Position numbers and translations under genes: made by a program. The notes below the pieces were generated by a model, which ran no database searches, was not told the DNA's origin, and was given only the letters and a program-made list of their open reading frames with translations. A stretch of DNA of 64,000 nt from Megalonaias nervosa (taxonomy: Eukaryota; Mollusca; Bivalvia; Unionida; Unionidae): positions 62,001-126,000 of the forward strand of contig JAECUM010003194.1 of the NCBI GenBank assembly GCA_016617855.1, given 5' to 3'. Shown here in pieces: positions 12,801 to 22,326 of the stretch; position 1 is the stretch's first letter, and each line of letters starts with the position of its first letter.

Positions 12801-12839
12801 TCTTGCAACGGTTATAAGACATTATTTTACAACATTAGA

Positions 12840-14137
12840 TTAAAGTTGATCATCGAGTGTGTATATTTTAAATGCTGTCAATCCTGGAAACGAACTTTCA
12901 GCTTTGATAACATAAATTCGAAAATAAAAGTACTTGTTAACAGAATTCTCAGTTGGAATTGTAAAATATTGAGTTTTTGCAATATATGTGTTTGCTATAC
13001 TATACAATGTTGTCCAGTTAATATCATCGCTTGATCCTTCCAGTTGCCAATCACGAATTATCCCAATAAAAGGGTTTAATCGGCCAGGCAAATGAAATTG
13101 CAAAATAGCAACTGCAACAGGACATTTAATTTTAATCCAAAAGTCTCTAGTTTCATCATTAGTCGTCCATTCTTGTCCATATTCAACAGCGAAAGCGTGA
13201 TGAGGATAATTTTCAGGATGCTATGATGATGCGCTTACCTCAAACCCAGCTCGGTTATCTGTTGTCTTAAAAAGTGTTGGAATATACCCAACATTGTGTT
13301 TGGTTCGTTTTACACCACTAGATAGACTATCAACATACACTTTATTTATCAGATCATTAGGGTTAACTGGAACATGCGTTGCTGTTATTTTGTTGGCTCT
13401 CATATTTATGTTGTCTGACACTGGTCCACCTGGTTGTCTTAAATACGGGGAGAGTGCTCATTTTAACTGAGCATAACTGATAGCATCAGTGCCATCAGCT
13501 GGAGGTGAGGTTATCGGTAATCCAGTTACTTTTGAGTTATTTCTCATTATCAGGTTATCAGTCGTTGTGTCGCCGGTTTTATTAAGCTTGTTATCGTCAA
13601 TAGATTTTAGTTGTGCATAACTCACCGCTTGTGTATTATCAACATTTGCTGGTGGATATGTGGTTTAATAACCCAATGATTCTTTATACTTGACATAATA
13701 ATATTACCTGTAACCGTTCCACCGGTTTTATCAAGCTTGTTGCCATCCACATACTTCAACTGCAAATAACTTACCGCTTGGGTTTGATTTAAGTTTGCTG
13801 GCGGATACGCGGTTTCCAAATTTATAAAAAAATGTTTCCCTGACATATCCATGTTACTGGTCAACGTTCCTTCTGTTCATGATAATTTATTATTGTTTAT
13901 TGTTCTTAATTGCGAGTAACATACAGCTTGAGTAAGATCAACCTTTGGTGGCGGATAATCTATTTCTAAACCAGGTACTCGCTGATTTGACATTAATATA
14001 TTGCCTGTCATTGTATCACAGGATTTTGTGATGAACGATAATGTATCAGTTATTGTTGGTTCGTCAGCAGAAGTGAATCCTGTGAGCGTTGTTCCAAATT
14101 TCGTGTAATAAGTCATATTATGTAAATTATATGACAT
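12840..14137 (-). pseudogene. Fibre-like protein with repeated shaft modules and a discoidin-like tip
   Basis: The frame starts MSYNLHNMTYYTKFGTT. It then contains four or five modules of about 45 residues with the pattern G-x-T-x-T-x-N-I-x-M, a variable loop, Y/S-P-P-A, and a segment like AVSYLQLKYVDGNKLDKTGG. Such modules resemble phage and viral tail-fibre shafts. The last 110 or so residues (from about 13,200) look like an F5/8-type-C (discoidin, galactose-binding-like) domain, with W-x-I-K, a proline-glycine turn and IRDWQLEGSSDDINWTTLYS. Stops or frameshifts occur near 13,870, 13,660, 13,460 and 13,220. By analogy it would be the virion attachment protein, but that is inference. Confidence 0.65.
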
Positions 14138-14171
14138 AAAATTATGTATAACATAAAATTATATAACAAAA

Positions 14172-14863
14172 ATGTCAAAGTCGTCGATGATATAAACGAA
14201 ATCGATATTAAATTTTGATACCGAACGATTGATCAAGCATACACATAATAACGAACTTCCAGATTGTCATTATCTTATCGTTGGTCGTACGGGATCTGGT
14301 AAAACAAATTTGTTATTAAATCTTTTGCTCAACGACAATTTTAATAACGACAGAGTATATATCTATACAATTAATTCACAGCAGAACAAATATGAGTTAT
14401 TGAGCGAATGAAACGATAAACTTCGCGATGAGCTTGGAGTTGGTGATGATACATTTTTGATAAAACAACCGGAGGATTTAATTACCGTCGATGAACTTGA
14501 TTCATCCGAGCATAAAATAACTGTATTTGACGATATTCCGCTAAACAACGAGGAAATGAATAAGATTAATTCATACTTTTCATTATCGCATAACAAATGA
14601 TGTAATTCGATTGATCTTGCGCAAGGGTTTTATAACGTTGACAGATTTATTAGGCGAAATACGGGATGTTTTATACTGTTTCCTGGACTCGATAATGTTG
14701 ATGTAAGAAATATTGCGAACGAGGAGTGTGGCGATGTAACAAAAGATAAATTTATTGAACTATATCATCAAGCAACAAAGATAAATACAATTTCTTTTTA
14801 TCTGATAAACTATCGCGTGATCCAGCTAAAATGTTTAGTTGCTGTATTGACGAATTTCTATAG
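14172..14863 (+). pseudogene. Packaging ATPase (FtsK/HerA, A32-like) with in-frame stops
   Basis: The Walker A motif GRTGSGKTN lies about 45 residues from the probable start, and Walker B ITVFDDIPLN about 100 residues later. A segment CNSIDLAQGFYNVD follows, where the sensor glutamine of this family is expected. Together these identify the virion DNA-packaging ATPase of Polintons and adintoviruses. Two TGA codons interrupt the frame (near 14,411 and 14,600), and frameshifts are needed at the N-terminus (about 14,195) and near 14,810. The start at 14,172 is chosen because that ATG precedes the conserved N-terminal segment. It opens the plus-strand late block and faces the fibre gene head to head. 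Confidence 0.82.
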
Positions 14864-14894
14864 ATTAACTTTATAAAGCGTATGAAAATAAGTG

Positions 14895-15914
14895 ATGGAA
14901 AAACATCTACAAAGGATTGAATTACTAAAGAAATTTATTGAAAGTCGAGCTGCTTTTAAGAAACGAGTGCAAGAAGCACGTCAAGGACAAGTTCAAGTAG
15001 AAGCAACGGCTAAGCTTTTTAATCTGGTCACTGAAGCAGTACTTGGCAAACAACCAGAAACAACAGCATTGTCTCCAGAAGAACTAAAATAATTACAAGA
15101 AAAAGGTTTGCTAGGTCTACTAGGGGTACAAACAAAGGAAGAAACCAAAAGAATTGCGGAGGAACTTGTGAGAGTCATGAACATTGTTGATCCTGTAGTA
15201 CGAGAAAACACGCTTGGTAGATTGATAAATAACCCTCTTGAGCTTCAGCGAGCAGTAGCGATATCAGCAATTAATCCAGGCGAGTTAAGAAGGTTAATAG
15301 AAGATGTGTCAAAACAAGCTAAGGAATTATCCAAGCGACAAAAATTGATTCTTGAAGCAATCGTTGGAGTATTTCCTACTAAAAGAAACAGAATCGTATC
15401 GAAAACAAGCTTATTCGAAATTAGAAGATTATGAAGTTAGGGAGTTAATTGAAAAAAAAAAAATGTTAAAATTAAAAACTTCAAGATCTTGATAGCATTC
15501 GAAAACGGTCACAAGATGATTACGTTGAACTAGTAAAAATTTTGAATGAAAAGCCTGATGCCACTCTCAAAGCTGAAGAAGAAATTAAAAGAGCTGATGA
15601 AGATACTCCAGATAACGAGTTGATACAATTCACAGAAAAATTAGAGATGGAGTCATTGCTGATTTTTTTTTTTTTTAATACAGCAAATCAGTACAGAACC
15701 AGAGAAAAAGATTATGACAAAAGTTGGTCCTTTATAAGACTGTTTGATCATAATAAAAGAAACGAGATAAAAGATTACCAGAGGAAAGATTACCAGATAA
15801 AGGAACAAAAACCGGATCTGGTGTTAAAGTTTTTACATCAAAAGAGGCTGGAAATGAAAGTACAGAAATCGACAATATATATTAGATCATCTTAGATCGA
15901 GCGGATTACTAACA
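14895..15914 (+). pseudogene. Coiled-coil virion-associated protein, partly degraded
   Basis: The intact N-terminal half starts MEKHLQRIELLKKFIESRAA and continues as charged helix with RQGQVQVEATAKLFNLV. A TAA near 15,092 and several frameshifts after 15,430 (one next to a T-run at about 15,663) break the rest. E2 encodes a protein at 59,332-60,328 that begins with the same style of helix (MESH...RLEAIKRYLALR, QARQESQVEFAEGAEKIF). This makes it a conserved component of both elements. The helix-rich, Gln/Glu/Arg-rich composition would suit a scaffold or minor virion protein; no named family is recognised. Confidence 0.6.
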
Positions 15915-15960
15915 TCGTCCGAGTATGAAAATTTTACACAACGATCTTATCGTGTAAGAA

Positions 15961-15983
15961 TAATCTAACAAACTTGATATAAT
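15961..15983 (+). promoter_or_regulatory. Candidate late promoter element of E1 (penton gene)
   Basis: TAATCTAACAA, two variable bases, then TTGATATAAT, placed 9 bases before the penton ATG. The same string with only the two middle bases changed lies at 18,726-18,748 directly over the pVI-like start. Confidence 0.5.
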
Positions 15984-15991
15984 CAAGGACA

Positions 15992-16747
15992 ATGTCACTA
16001 ACATCAACGACATTATTGTTAGATTCATCACAAACAACAAACAACAGCGCAAACTTTTCCGTCTACTATAATCCACCAGTAGAGCTAGACCCTAATAAGC
16101 AGTACGAAATTGGTTTAATTTCTGCTACGATATGGCATTCTATGGCAAATATAAAAACGAACATCAACGACGACTTTACATTTAATCCTGGCTCGTGGGT
16201 ATCGGTTAAAATACCTCAAGGTGCGTATAACGTAACTGATCTTAATAAAACGATAAAAGAACTAATAACAAAAAATAGCGGCAACGGCGTTGCAGACAAT
16301 TTTGAGTTAACTCCTAACTACAATACACTACGAGCTAGAATAAGAGTAAAAAATACTTTGACAATCGATTTTTCACCGGCGAATAGTATCGCATCGTTGC
16401 TAGGATTTAACCATCGACAATACGGCAGCATTGGAGAACAAAGTATATTGTACGATGGAGACTTACCTGTTAACATAATTGAAGTAAATACAATTTTAAT
16501 CAATTGTTCTATTGCACTAGGATCTTATTCAGCGTTAGGAGGTCAAGGTCAAACGATTTGTAGTTTTTCACTGGATGTTCTTCCAGGACCTCTGATACAA
16601 ATTGCTCCTAGGCAATTAGTATACAATACGATTAATTTTGAGAATCAAATAACGGGTATAACAATGCAGCTAACAGATCAATCTGGACGACAAATAGATT
16701 TTAACAATGCAATTGTAGCATATCACTTACACCTACGCGTTGCGTAG
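15992..16747 (+). CDS. Penton-like minor capsid protein (single jelly roll), intact
   Basis: A complete 251-codon frame beginning MSLTSTTLLLDSSQTTNNS, with no stops, which is unusual in this decayed element. It has the features of the Polinton/adintovirus penton protein: an N-terminal Ser/Thr/Asn-rich arm, then Y-N-P-P-V-E-L and YEIGLISATIWHSMANI, a strand-loop-strand with VKIPQGAYNVTDLN, and a C-terminal segment ending YHLHLRVA. Predicted secondary structure is mostly beta. The E2 counterpart (54,216-54,948) shares the phrase pattern L-x-x-x-x-Y/W-x-S-x-x-N-I and G-I-P-x-G-x-Y. In the virion it would form the pentameric vertex capsomer. Confidence 0.8.
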   Translation: MSLTSTTLLLDSSQTTNNSANFSVYYNPPVELDPNKQYEIGLISATIWHSMANIKTNINDDFTFNPGSWVSVKIPQGAYNVTDLNKTIKELITKNSGNGVADNFELTPNYNTLRARIRVKNTLTIDFSPANSIASLLGFNHRQYGSIGEQSILYDGDLPVNIIEVNTILINCSIALGSYSALGGQGQTICSFSLDVLPGPLIQIAPRQLVYNTINFENQITGITMQLTDQSGRQIDFNNAIVAYHLHLRVA

Positions 16748-16811
16748 GCGTGCAAAATAGTTGTTGAAGTCGTTGTAAGATCAATTTTTAAGGCTAATAT
16801 TGAATAACAAG

Positions 16812-17166
16812 ATGAGACGAAAAACATTTATAGAAGAAAAATGTCGTAAAGTAGCACCAATTGAACTTGACGCCGTAAAGCTTTTGCGACGGGAGCTGCA
16901 TCTGTAGCTGAAACCGCAGTTGGTCAAAAAATCGCTGATAAAATTAAAGGAAACCCACGGCCAGTACCAACAACGTTGCCAGCGTCACCTGTTGTATTGC
17001 CAACCGAATCGGAAATAAAACAAGCAATATAAGATATTGCACCAGCAAAAGAAACAAAACGAGCTATGATAGCTACAACAAAAAATTATTATCGCCGCGT
17101 GGTGAAGAAATAGTACGCAAGTTTATAAGTAAAACTACAAAGCCAATGGAACCTGCTGCTTTTTAG
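16812..17166 (+). pseudogene. X-domain basic core-like protein, broken
   Basis: After the ATG the frame MRRKTFIEEKCRKVAPIELD is followed by a frameshift near 16,880. A short hydrophobic, alanine/glycine-rich stretch (FATGAASVAETAVGQKIADK) and a proline-rich tail come next, with a TAA near 17,030 and a further break near 17,085. The combination of small size, Gly/Ala-rich helix and basic tail is what is seen in adenovirus pX-like X-domain proteins of adintoviruses. The E2 counterpart at 58,866-59,299 is better preserved. It sits between penton and major capsid genes. Confidence 0.5.
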
Positions 17167-17216
17167 TTATCGTCTACGATAAAGTTGTAGCAATTTTGTA
17201 TGGCGATTATAAAATA

Positions 17217-18728
17217 ATGTCTGCTAAAATTTATCTTAATCTTGCTGAGGAGGATTATGATACCGACAACGATGTAACAGAATTTGAATACGTCGAGTAT
17301 TTCGACGAAAACTCAAATGAACCGAATAAAGCCGGAGTTGGAACATTTAATACACGAGATGAAGACGTGTTTCTATTGCCGCATAAAGCGATGTTGGAAG
17401 TACGTGGTCAAATATTTACAGCAGATGGTTTTAATATTGCAGCTGGTAGAGAAATTGCGCTTGTAAAATAACGGTTGGAGTTTGTTTAGAAGTGCTCGAT
17501 ACCAACTGGCTAATCAAACCGTGGGTGATATTTCAATGCACCTGCCAGTAGCATGTACAATACTTAAGATAGTTTCGTTTAGCGATGATTACTCGAGATC
17601 GATGGCCACAAACATGATGTGGTATAAAGATACTGGAGCTGGTACGGCTATATCAGGTGAGTATTTCTCAAATAGCATTCTCATACACGGCGCCGATGCT
17701 GCTGCAGATGTTGAATTTTTTTTATTGCCAATGCTCATAGTTTAAATATAATGCAGACGCTACAATAGTCTCACTTACTGCCGCTTGTAACAATTTGGGT
17801 GTAACACCGCCAGCTGCAGCTGCTGATGGTGTTGCAATGTTAGATCATGTCAATAACACAGTTGGTTTAAAAATTATAGATACAACGATGGATATGCCAA
17901 AAGAAAAGATCTGGCCGCACTATCTCGCCAAATAACAATGATGCTTCCATTGAGCACAATACTTGGGTTTTGTCGCGATCCCAACTAAGTTTGTCGCGGA
18001 CTAAAACATACACTTAATTTTGATCGAGCAGAACAAAACGATTGTATAATTTATGCTGCTGGAGTAGCTGATGGGCGGTTTGATATTACAAGATTAGCGC
18101 TGTAGATGCCACGAGTGGTTCCATCAACAAGTAAGATGATGGAACTTGAGAAAACATTGGCCGCGTGGACGAAAAAGATATATTTTGAGCAAAACAAAAT
18201 TTACCAAACAGTAATTCCTAACGCAACTGATTACACGTGGCGTGTTACAACCGCTCCAACTGAACAATTACCGCAACATTTGTTTGTTGTATTTCAGCGA
18301 CAGGTTCGTCGTGGTAATCAACAAAAAATAACGCCGTTTTCGATAACCCATATGTCAGGCGAATCTTCGTTAGGATAAATTCTAAACAATATCCCGAATG
18401 AGCAATCGAATGTAACTTCGCTGACAACGAAACTAATAATCTTACACGAGCTTACATGTATCTCATGGAAGCAATGCAAATATATCAGGACGCTGATAGT
18501 GGAAGCCAAATATCTGTCGAAGAGTTGACGTTGCTATACCCAATCTTTTACTTCGACGTATCAAAACAATCCGAACGATCTATTGGATCTACAGCTGATA
18601 TTGAAGTTACTTGGACCCATGGCGAGACTCCAGCTCCAGATAATTCGTATAACGTATATGCGCTAGTTGCCAGTGATAGATATTTTACAATCGACGCAGT
18701 AGCAGGAAAAATGACCGTACAAGTTTAA
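17217..18728 (+). pseudogene. Major capsid protein (double jelly roll), several breaks
   Basis: About 500 codons in a series of frames with the same order of landmarks as the E2 copy. The N-terminus is acidic (MSAKIYLNLAEEDYDTDNDV) and is followed by a beta-rich first half with ARYQLANQTV and SFSDDYSRSMATN. A central segment IDTTMDMPKEKIWPHYLAK precedes FDRAEQND and a W/L-MPRVVPS junction. The second jelly roll has QHLFVVFQRQVR and ends ELTLLYPIFYFDVS and a short C-terminal strand. Breaks are a frameshift at about 17,470, another near 17,745, stops near 17,935, 18,103 (TAG where TGG is likely) and 18,378. It would form the hexon-like capsomers of the icosahedral shell. Confidence 0.75.
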
Positions 18729-18748
18729 TCTAACAACATTGATATAAT
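18726..18748 (+). promoter_or_regulatory. Candidate late promoter element of E1 (pVI-like gene)
   Basis: Second copy of the TAATCTAACAA - TTGATATAAT string found before the penton gene. Here it overlaps the start codon of the pVI-like gene, so the transcript would have an extremely short leader if the motif is an initiator. Confidence 0.5.
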
Positions 18749-19175
18749 GAAAACTGAGTACACAACAAGAGAAATATACCTAACGCAAGGACAAGTTGAA
18801 AAATTATCAGCAGCGGTTGCTAAACGACATTCTGTTTCTTTAATGATATATCCAGCGACAACGTCGCTGACGACAACGACGAAGTCGCCAAAAACAGCTG
18901 TTAAAATAATGTTGATGCAGCATCAGATCAATAAACTTGATCAAAAAACAATCGCAGGAAAACCGTTTTTTCTCAAACTATCTGTTGCACAAGTTACAGC
19001 AATGTCAAAGCACGGTGGATTTCTTGGACCAGTACTTTCCGTGGTAGCTACAACAATTCTACCAAAACTTCTACCAATCCTGGGAAACCTAGGAATAGCA
19101 GCAGCGTCAGGGACAATATCAGGAACAACTCAAAAGGCGGTAGCTGGGAATGGTATCAAACAAATCTATCGTTAA
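18747..19175 (+). CDS. pVI-like membrane-active minor capsid protein, intact
   Basis: A complete 142-codon frame. The N-terminal two thirds has two copies of a T/L-x-x-Q-x-x-K-L motif (YLTQGQVEKLSAAV and LMQHQINKLDQKT). The last third is amphipathic and hydrophobic (GGFLGPVLSVVATTILPKL, then a Gly/Ala/Thr stretch) and ends with a basic tail GIKQIYR. E2 has the same layout at 56,983-57,455: T-P-G-Q-x-x-K-L, T-E-R-Q-L, then GGIFPLFAAIPALIVAA. Both lie between the major capsid gene and the protease gene, as expected for an adenovirus-pVI-like membrane-lytic cement protein. The assignment rests on order and composition, not catalytic residues. Confidence 0.62.
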   Translation: MKTEYTTREIYLTQGQVEKLSAAVAKRHSVSLMIYPATTSLTTTTKSPKTAVKIMLMQHQINKLDQKTIAGKPFFLKLSVAQVTAMSKHGGFLGPVLSVVATTILPKLLPILGNLGIAAASGTISGTTQKAVAGNGIKQIYR

Positions 19176-19420
19176 TGTAGTTTTATGTAACAATAATAAT
19201 ATAATACCAGCTAGAAAAACGAGATCGTCAACTACTAAAAGAAGAGAACTACAATACGTCATCGGTCAACAAAGCAAGGTGGAATTTTTCCAGTAGCCTC
19301 GCTCCTAGCGGGATTAGCCAGAAGCCTATTTCCAAATCTACAAAGAATCGAACGCGGAATGACTTTGCCGGGAAACATACGCCGTTGAGGACGTCTACGA
19401 CGTTGACAACGTCTGTCGCG
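19176..19420 (+). pseudogene. Remnant of a small hydrophobic virion protein
   Basis: Between the pVI-like and protease frames one frame reads GGIFPVASLLAGLARSLFPN and continues through QRIERGMTLPGN. This resembles the membrane-active segment of the preceding gene. It has no start codon in frame and ends at a TGA. Either a decayed second small capsid gene or a decayed duplicate of the pVI-like C-terminus is possible. Confidence 0.35.
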
Positions 19421-19624
19421 TTGAGTAATTTCGATATACTTTAAAAAATAAATTCCAAAGATAAAGTTGATAAATTTCATGGAGTATTTTGCAAAGATGA
19501 ACTTGATGACGTACCATCAGGTGGCTCGTTTATCATAAACATACAGAACTTTAATGATCGATCCGGGACATATTGGGTTGCTGTTTACGATAACAATTAT
19601 TTTGATTCGTTCGGACTTCCTTGA
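19420..19624 (+). pseudogene. Adenain-like cysteine protease, truncated and active site lost
   Basis: The reading frames around VALSNFDIL and GVFCKDELDDVPSGGSFIIN, then SGTYWVAVYDNNYFDSFGLP, match the N-terminal half of the adenovirus-type maturation protease found in Polintons. In that family the G-T-H-W histidine and the following D/E are catalytic. Here the triplet is TAT, giving G-T-Y-W, so the histidine is replaced. The C-terminal half that should hold the glutamine and the nucleophilic cysteine is missing, and integrase sequence begins almost immediately. E2 keeps G-T-H-W at the same point. It would have cleaved capsid precursors. Confidence 0.7.
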
Positions 19625-20620
19625 TAGAAGGTTAGTTCAAGGATTTATTGGAACAAAATATAAACTTGATCTCGGAGAAAAATTATACGACGATAGCATG
19701 AAATCGCTTGCATCAGAACTATACAAACCTAAAAAAAATGTTGTCGCGAATGCCGTTGATGATATCTGGGCGATAGATTTAGTTGATATGACAAATTTCG
19801 CTCATTTTGAGGATAATAATAAATACCTGTTCAACGTTATTGATGTTTTAGCAAATACGCATTTCGTATACCCGTTACAGATAAAACAGGAACATCGATG
19901 ACCGATGCACTAAAACAAGTAATAACAAGTACAGAAAGAAAACCCAATAAATTTGGATAAATCATGGAGCAGAGTTTAATAATAAAAAATTTGAGCAGTT
20001 TTTGGATCAAAATAATATAAAAAAATATCTTACAGGAAACGAGGGAAAAAAAGCGTTGTCGTTGAAAGATTTAATCGTACACTAAACGAGCTGATACATA
20101 AACATTTGACAGCTAAAAACACAAACAGGTATATTGATGATCTTCCACAGATTGTTGATAAATACAATAACACAAAACATAAATCTATCAAAATGTCACC
20201 AAACGACGCAAATAAAAGTCCATTGCTAGCGAACGAAAACATGTACCGGCGACATAAATTTAAAGTCGGCGATCGAGTTCGAATTTCATTAATAAAAAAA
20301 TGTTTGAGAAAGGATTTACTCCGAACTGGAGTAAAGAAGTATTTGTCGTTCATAAAGTTTCAATAGCAATACCTGTGACATACGCGCTAAAAGATTTAGC
20401 AGGTGAGCCTGTAATTGGTAGTTTTTAAGAACAGGAACTACAGAAAACTGAACAAGATGTTTTTATTATCTAACGAGTAATAAATAAGCGTGGCGATAAA
20501 AGCCTTGTTAAGTGGCGCGGGTATAGTGATAAATTTGATAGTTGGATACCAACCAAAGAAATTAGTACTGGGAAACAATTTTTTGATAAATTTCTTCGTA
20601 CTTGTTTAAGACTGATTTAC
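19625..20620 (+). pseudogene. Chromodomain-containing rve (DDE) integrase, frameshifted
   Basis: The first segment (LGEKLYDDSMKSLASELYKP, then DDIWAIDLVDM) contains the first catalytic Asp. The second catalytic site reads N-H-G-A-E-F where family members have D-H-G-x-E-F, so the Asp is replaced by Asn. The Glu lies in VVVERFNRTLNEL. A downstream segment MYRRHKFKVGDRVRISL is the SH3-like DNA-binding domain. After an interval with two stops there is a chromodomain, VINKRGDKSLVKWRGYSDKF followed by DSWIPTKEI. At least three frameshifts (near 19,895, 19,935 and 20,055) and stops near 20,428 and 20,473 break it. The order RNaseH-like, SH3-like, chromodomain is typical of Polinton integrases. Confidence 0.82.
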
Positions 20621-20806
20621 ATTCTACAGGTTTACATAACGATATTAGATATCGTCGGCGATCATCAGAGATCATCATCAGATTAAATATTTTAACAAAG
20701 ATAAAATCGAATATTATATTTTTCTGTTAGTCTGGAATTTTGATATTTAAGAATGGCTTTATTAGCCTCCAAAACGATTGATTTTCGTCTACCGTAAAAT
20801 TAAATT
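20621..20806. other. Short intergenic stretch of E1
   Basis: No reading frame or repeat recognised. Confidence 0.5.
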
Positions 20807-21097
20807 TTAAAAATATTTTTGTAATATATTTAACGTCATATGGACCAGTTGTCGGTTTCCCGTAATTTTTTTTTTGTCCCAGGATGTCGTTGAGGTATCG
20901 TAGGCGACTTTGTCGTCAACGTCGTCTTCAATAACGTCATCAACTATTTTGTCGTTGACACCAAAGGTGTTGACATCAGATTTGCTAGCATTGTCGCTAA
21001 CGTTTGTGTCATCTTCAACAAAATCAATTTTCTGTGTTGTATCTGCTGGTACTAAAGGTGTATCGTAGATATACTTTAGTTTTTCTAAGAGATTCAT
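20807..21097 (-). CDS. Small acidic protein, unknown
   Basis: An open 96-codon frame with a proper ATG (MNLLEKLKYIYDTPLVPAD). The middle is very acidic with many Asp-Val pairs (DDVIEDDVDDKVAYD), and the C-terminus has lysines and TGNRQLVHMTLN. No family is recognised. It is the only gene in its part of E1 without visible breaks, but short length means an intact frame carries little weight. It faces away from the integrase and could belong to an early transcription unit with the HNH gene. Confidence 0.45.
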   Translation of the reverse strand: MNLLEKLKYIYDTPLVPADTTQKIDFVEDDTNVSDNASKSDVNTFGVNDKIVDDVIEDDVDDKVAYDTSTTSWDKKKITGNRQLVHMTLNILQKYF

Positions 21098-21132
21098 ACT
21101 ATAATTTTGTGTAGCTTTAAATAATATAAAAA

Positions 21133-21570
21133 ATGGATAAGATAAGATATATCGAGCATGTTAGGGTTTATAACTTCAATACCCTCAAAGAAGCAGTAAA
21201 AAAAAGTGTTAGCGGGCGAAAAATATCTCGGTTAACCTAATTTTGTTCGCGGTGGAAGTGATAAAATTTTATTGACCGACACTGAAAGAAAGCAATTATC
21301 TAACAATAAAAAAATTAGTATAATGTATGATAGAGAAGCTATCATGCTGTGGTGCCACAGCTGCATTAGCCGAGATGAACTTAAGAAAATACTACAATAA
21401 ATTTAGTTATCGATATATCGAACGATAATACTAGCGCCGTATTCGCCTGAAAAAGATGATCTTGTTATTGCATCTGCAACAAAATTTTACTGCTCTAGGA
21501 TCAACATTGAAGTATCTCGCCGCAGCAGTTATTGAAGGAAATTTCTTTTCCTCGTTCGTTTCAAGATTAA
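21133..21570 (+). pseudogene. Unknown small gene, broken
   Basis: An ATG preceded by an AT-rich TAATATAAAAA leader opens MDKIRYIEHVRVYNFNTLKE. A frameshift near 21,205 leads into a frame with ERKQLSNNKKISIMYDREAI and a Cys-containing helix (CHSCISRDELKKILQ). Several stops follow. No family is recognised. The leader resembles those of other genes in both elements. Confidence 0.4.
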
Positions 21571-21584
21571 ATGAAACAATAAGT

Positions 21585-22247
21585 TTAGCCGGGCATTAAA
21601 GTTTCATCCATCACCACCTCGTCCTCGTCTGCTATTTTCTTGTTTAGTAACAAGATCGAGATTTTCCAGGCGATTGTCTTTTTAACGCTGTTGATGTGAT
21701 CTATCACTAAACCATCTGGTATAGATCCGTTAAATGTTTCGTAAACAAATATATGGCTATAACAATTAACACACCTATGTGATTGATAACCAACAGAATC
21801 TGCCTTATTTCCACGAACAGTCACCTTAGGGCATCCGCTGTTGTTCATAAAACCAACGACTTGTTTAGTTTTTCTTTTTCGAACAATTCCACAATCGTTC
21901 GCCTCGTAAAGATCAAACACGGGATGAGGTTGAAACTCATCTTGTAAAGACAAGTTTTCTATATTATCATCAGAGACCGCACCGTTGACATGATACACTC
22001 GTTGAACTTCTGGTATTTCATCACAAAACAACGTGTAGATCAAATCTTTCCTAAAACTTTCAACTCTCTCGGTATTATCACCTTTAATGCTGATCTTGTA
22101 AACAGATGGTGTTCCTTTACCAATCGGTTGTCCGTATTTTACGTGTATTACCGACCCTAACATATTTACCGCGTACAAGTTGTACTTTGGGTGAACATAA
22201 TAATACTCCTGCTCGCTTGCGCTTGTCATCGTTAAATTTTGAGCCAT
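21585..22247 (-). pseudogene. HNH endonuclease (homing-type), C-terminal frameshift
   Basis: A 220-codon frame beginning MAQNLTMTSASEQEYYYVHP. The N-terminal half carries a repeat of the NUMOD/HNH leader pattern (YNLYAVNMLGSVIHV and later FDLYEANDCGIVRKRKTKQV). The HNH core is HIFVYETFNGSIPDGLVIDH, ending in the D-H-I-N metal-binding site. A frameshift immediately after DHINSVKK moves the last conserved part (D-N-R-x-E-N-L, read in the adjacent frame) out of phase, so the protein track ends in unrelated residues. Free-standing HNH nucleases of this type are common passengers in large DNA viruses. It lies between the integrase and polymerase genes. Confidence 0.78.
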
Positions 22248-22326
22248 TATTCTTATAAGAAATCCATTTGTTTAATTGTATGTTTTCAATCAGCCAATTA
22301 GATATTTAATCGAGTATAATAATATA

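Noticed and set aside
14229..14863. Alternative genetic code with TGA as tryptophan
   Set aside because: TAA and TAG stops and frameshifts occur in the same genes, so general decay explains the stops better. TGA at Arg/Lys positions fits CpG deamination.
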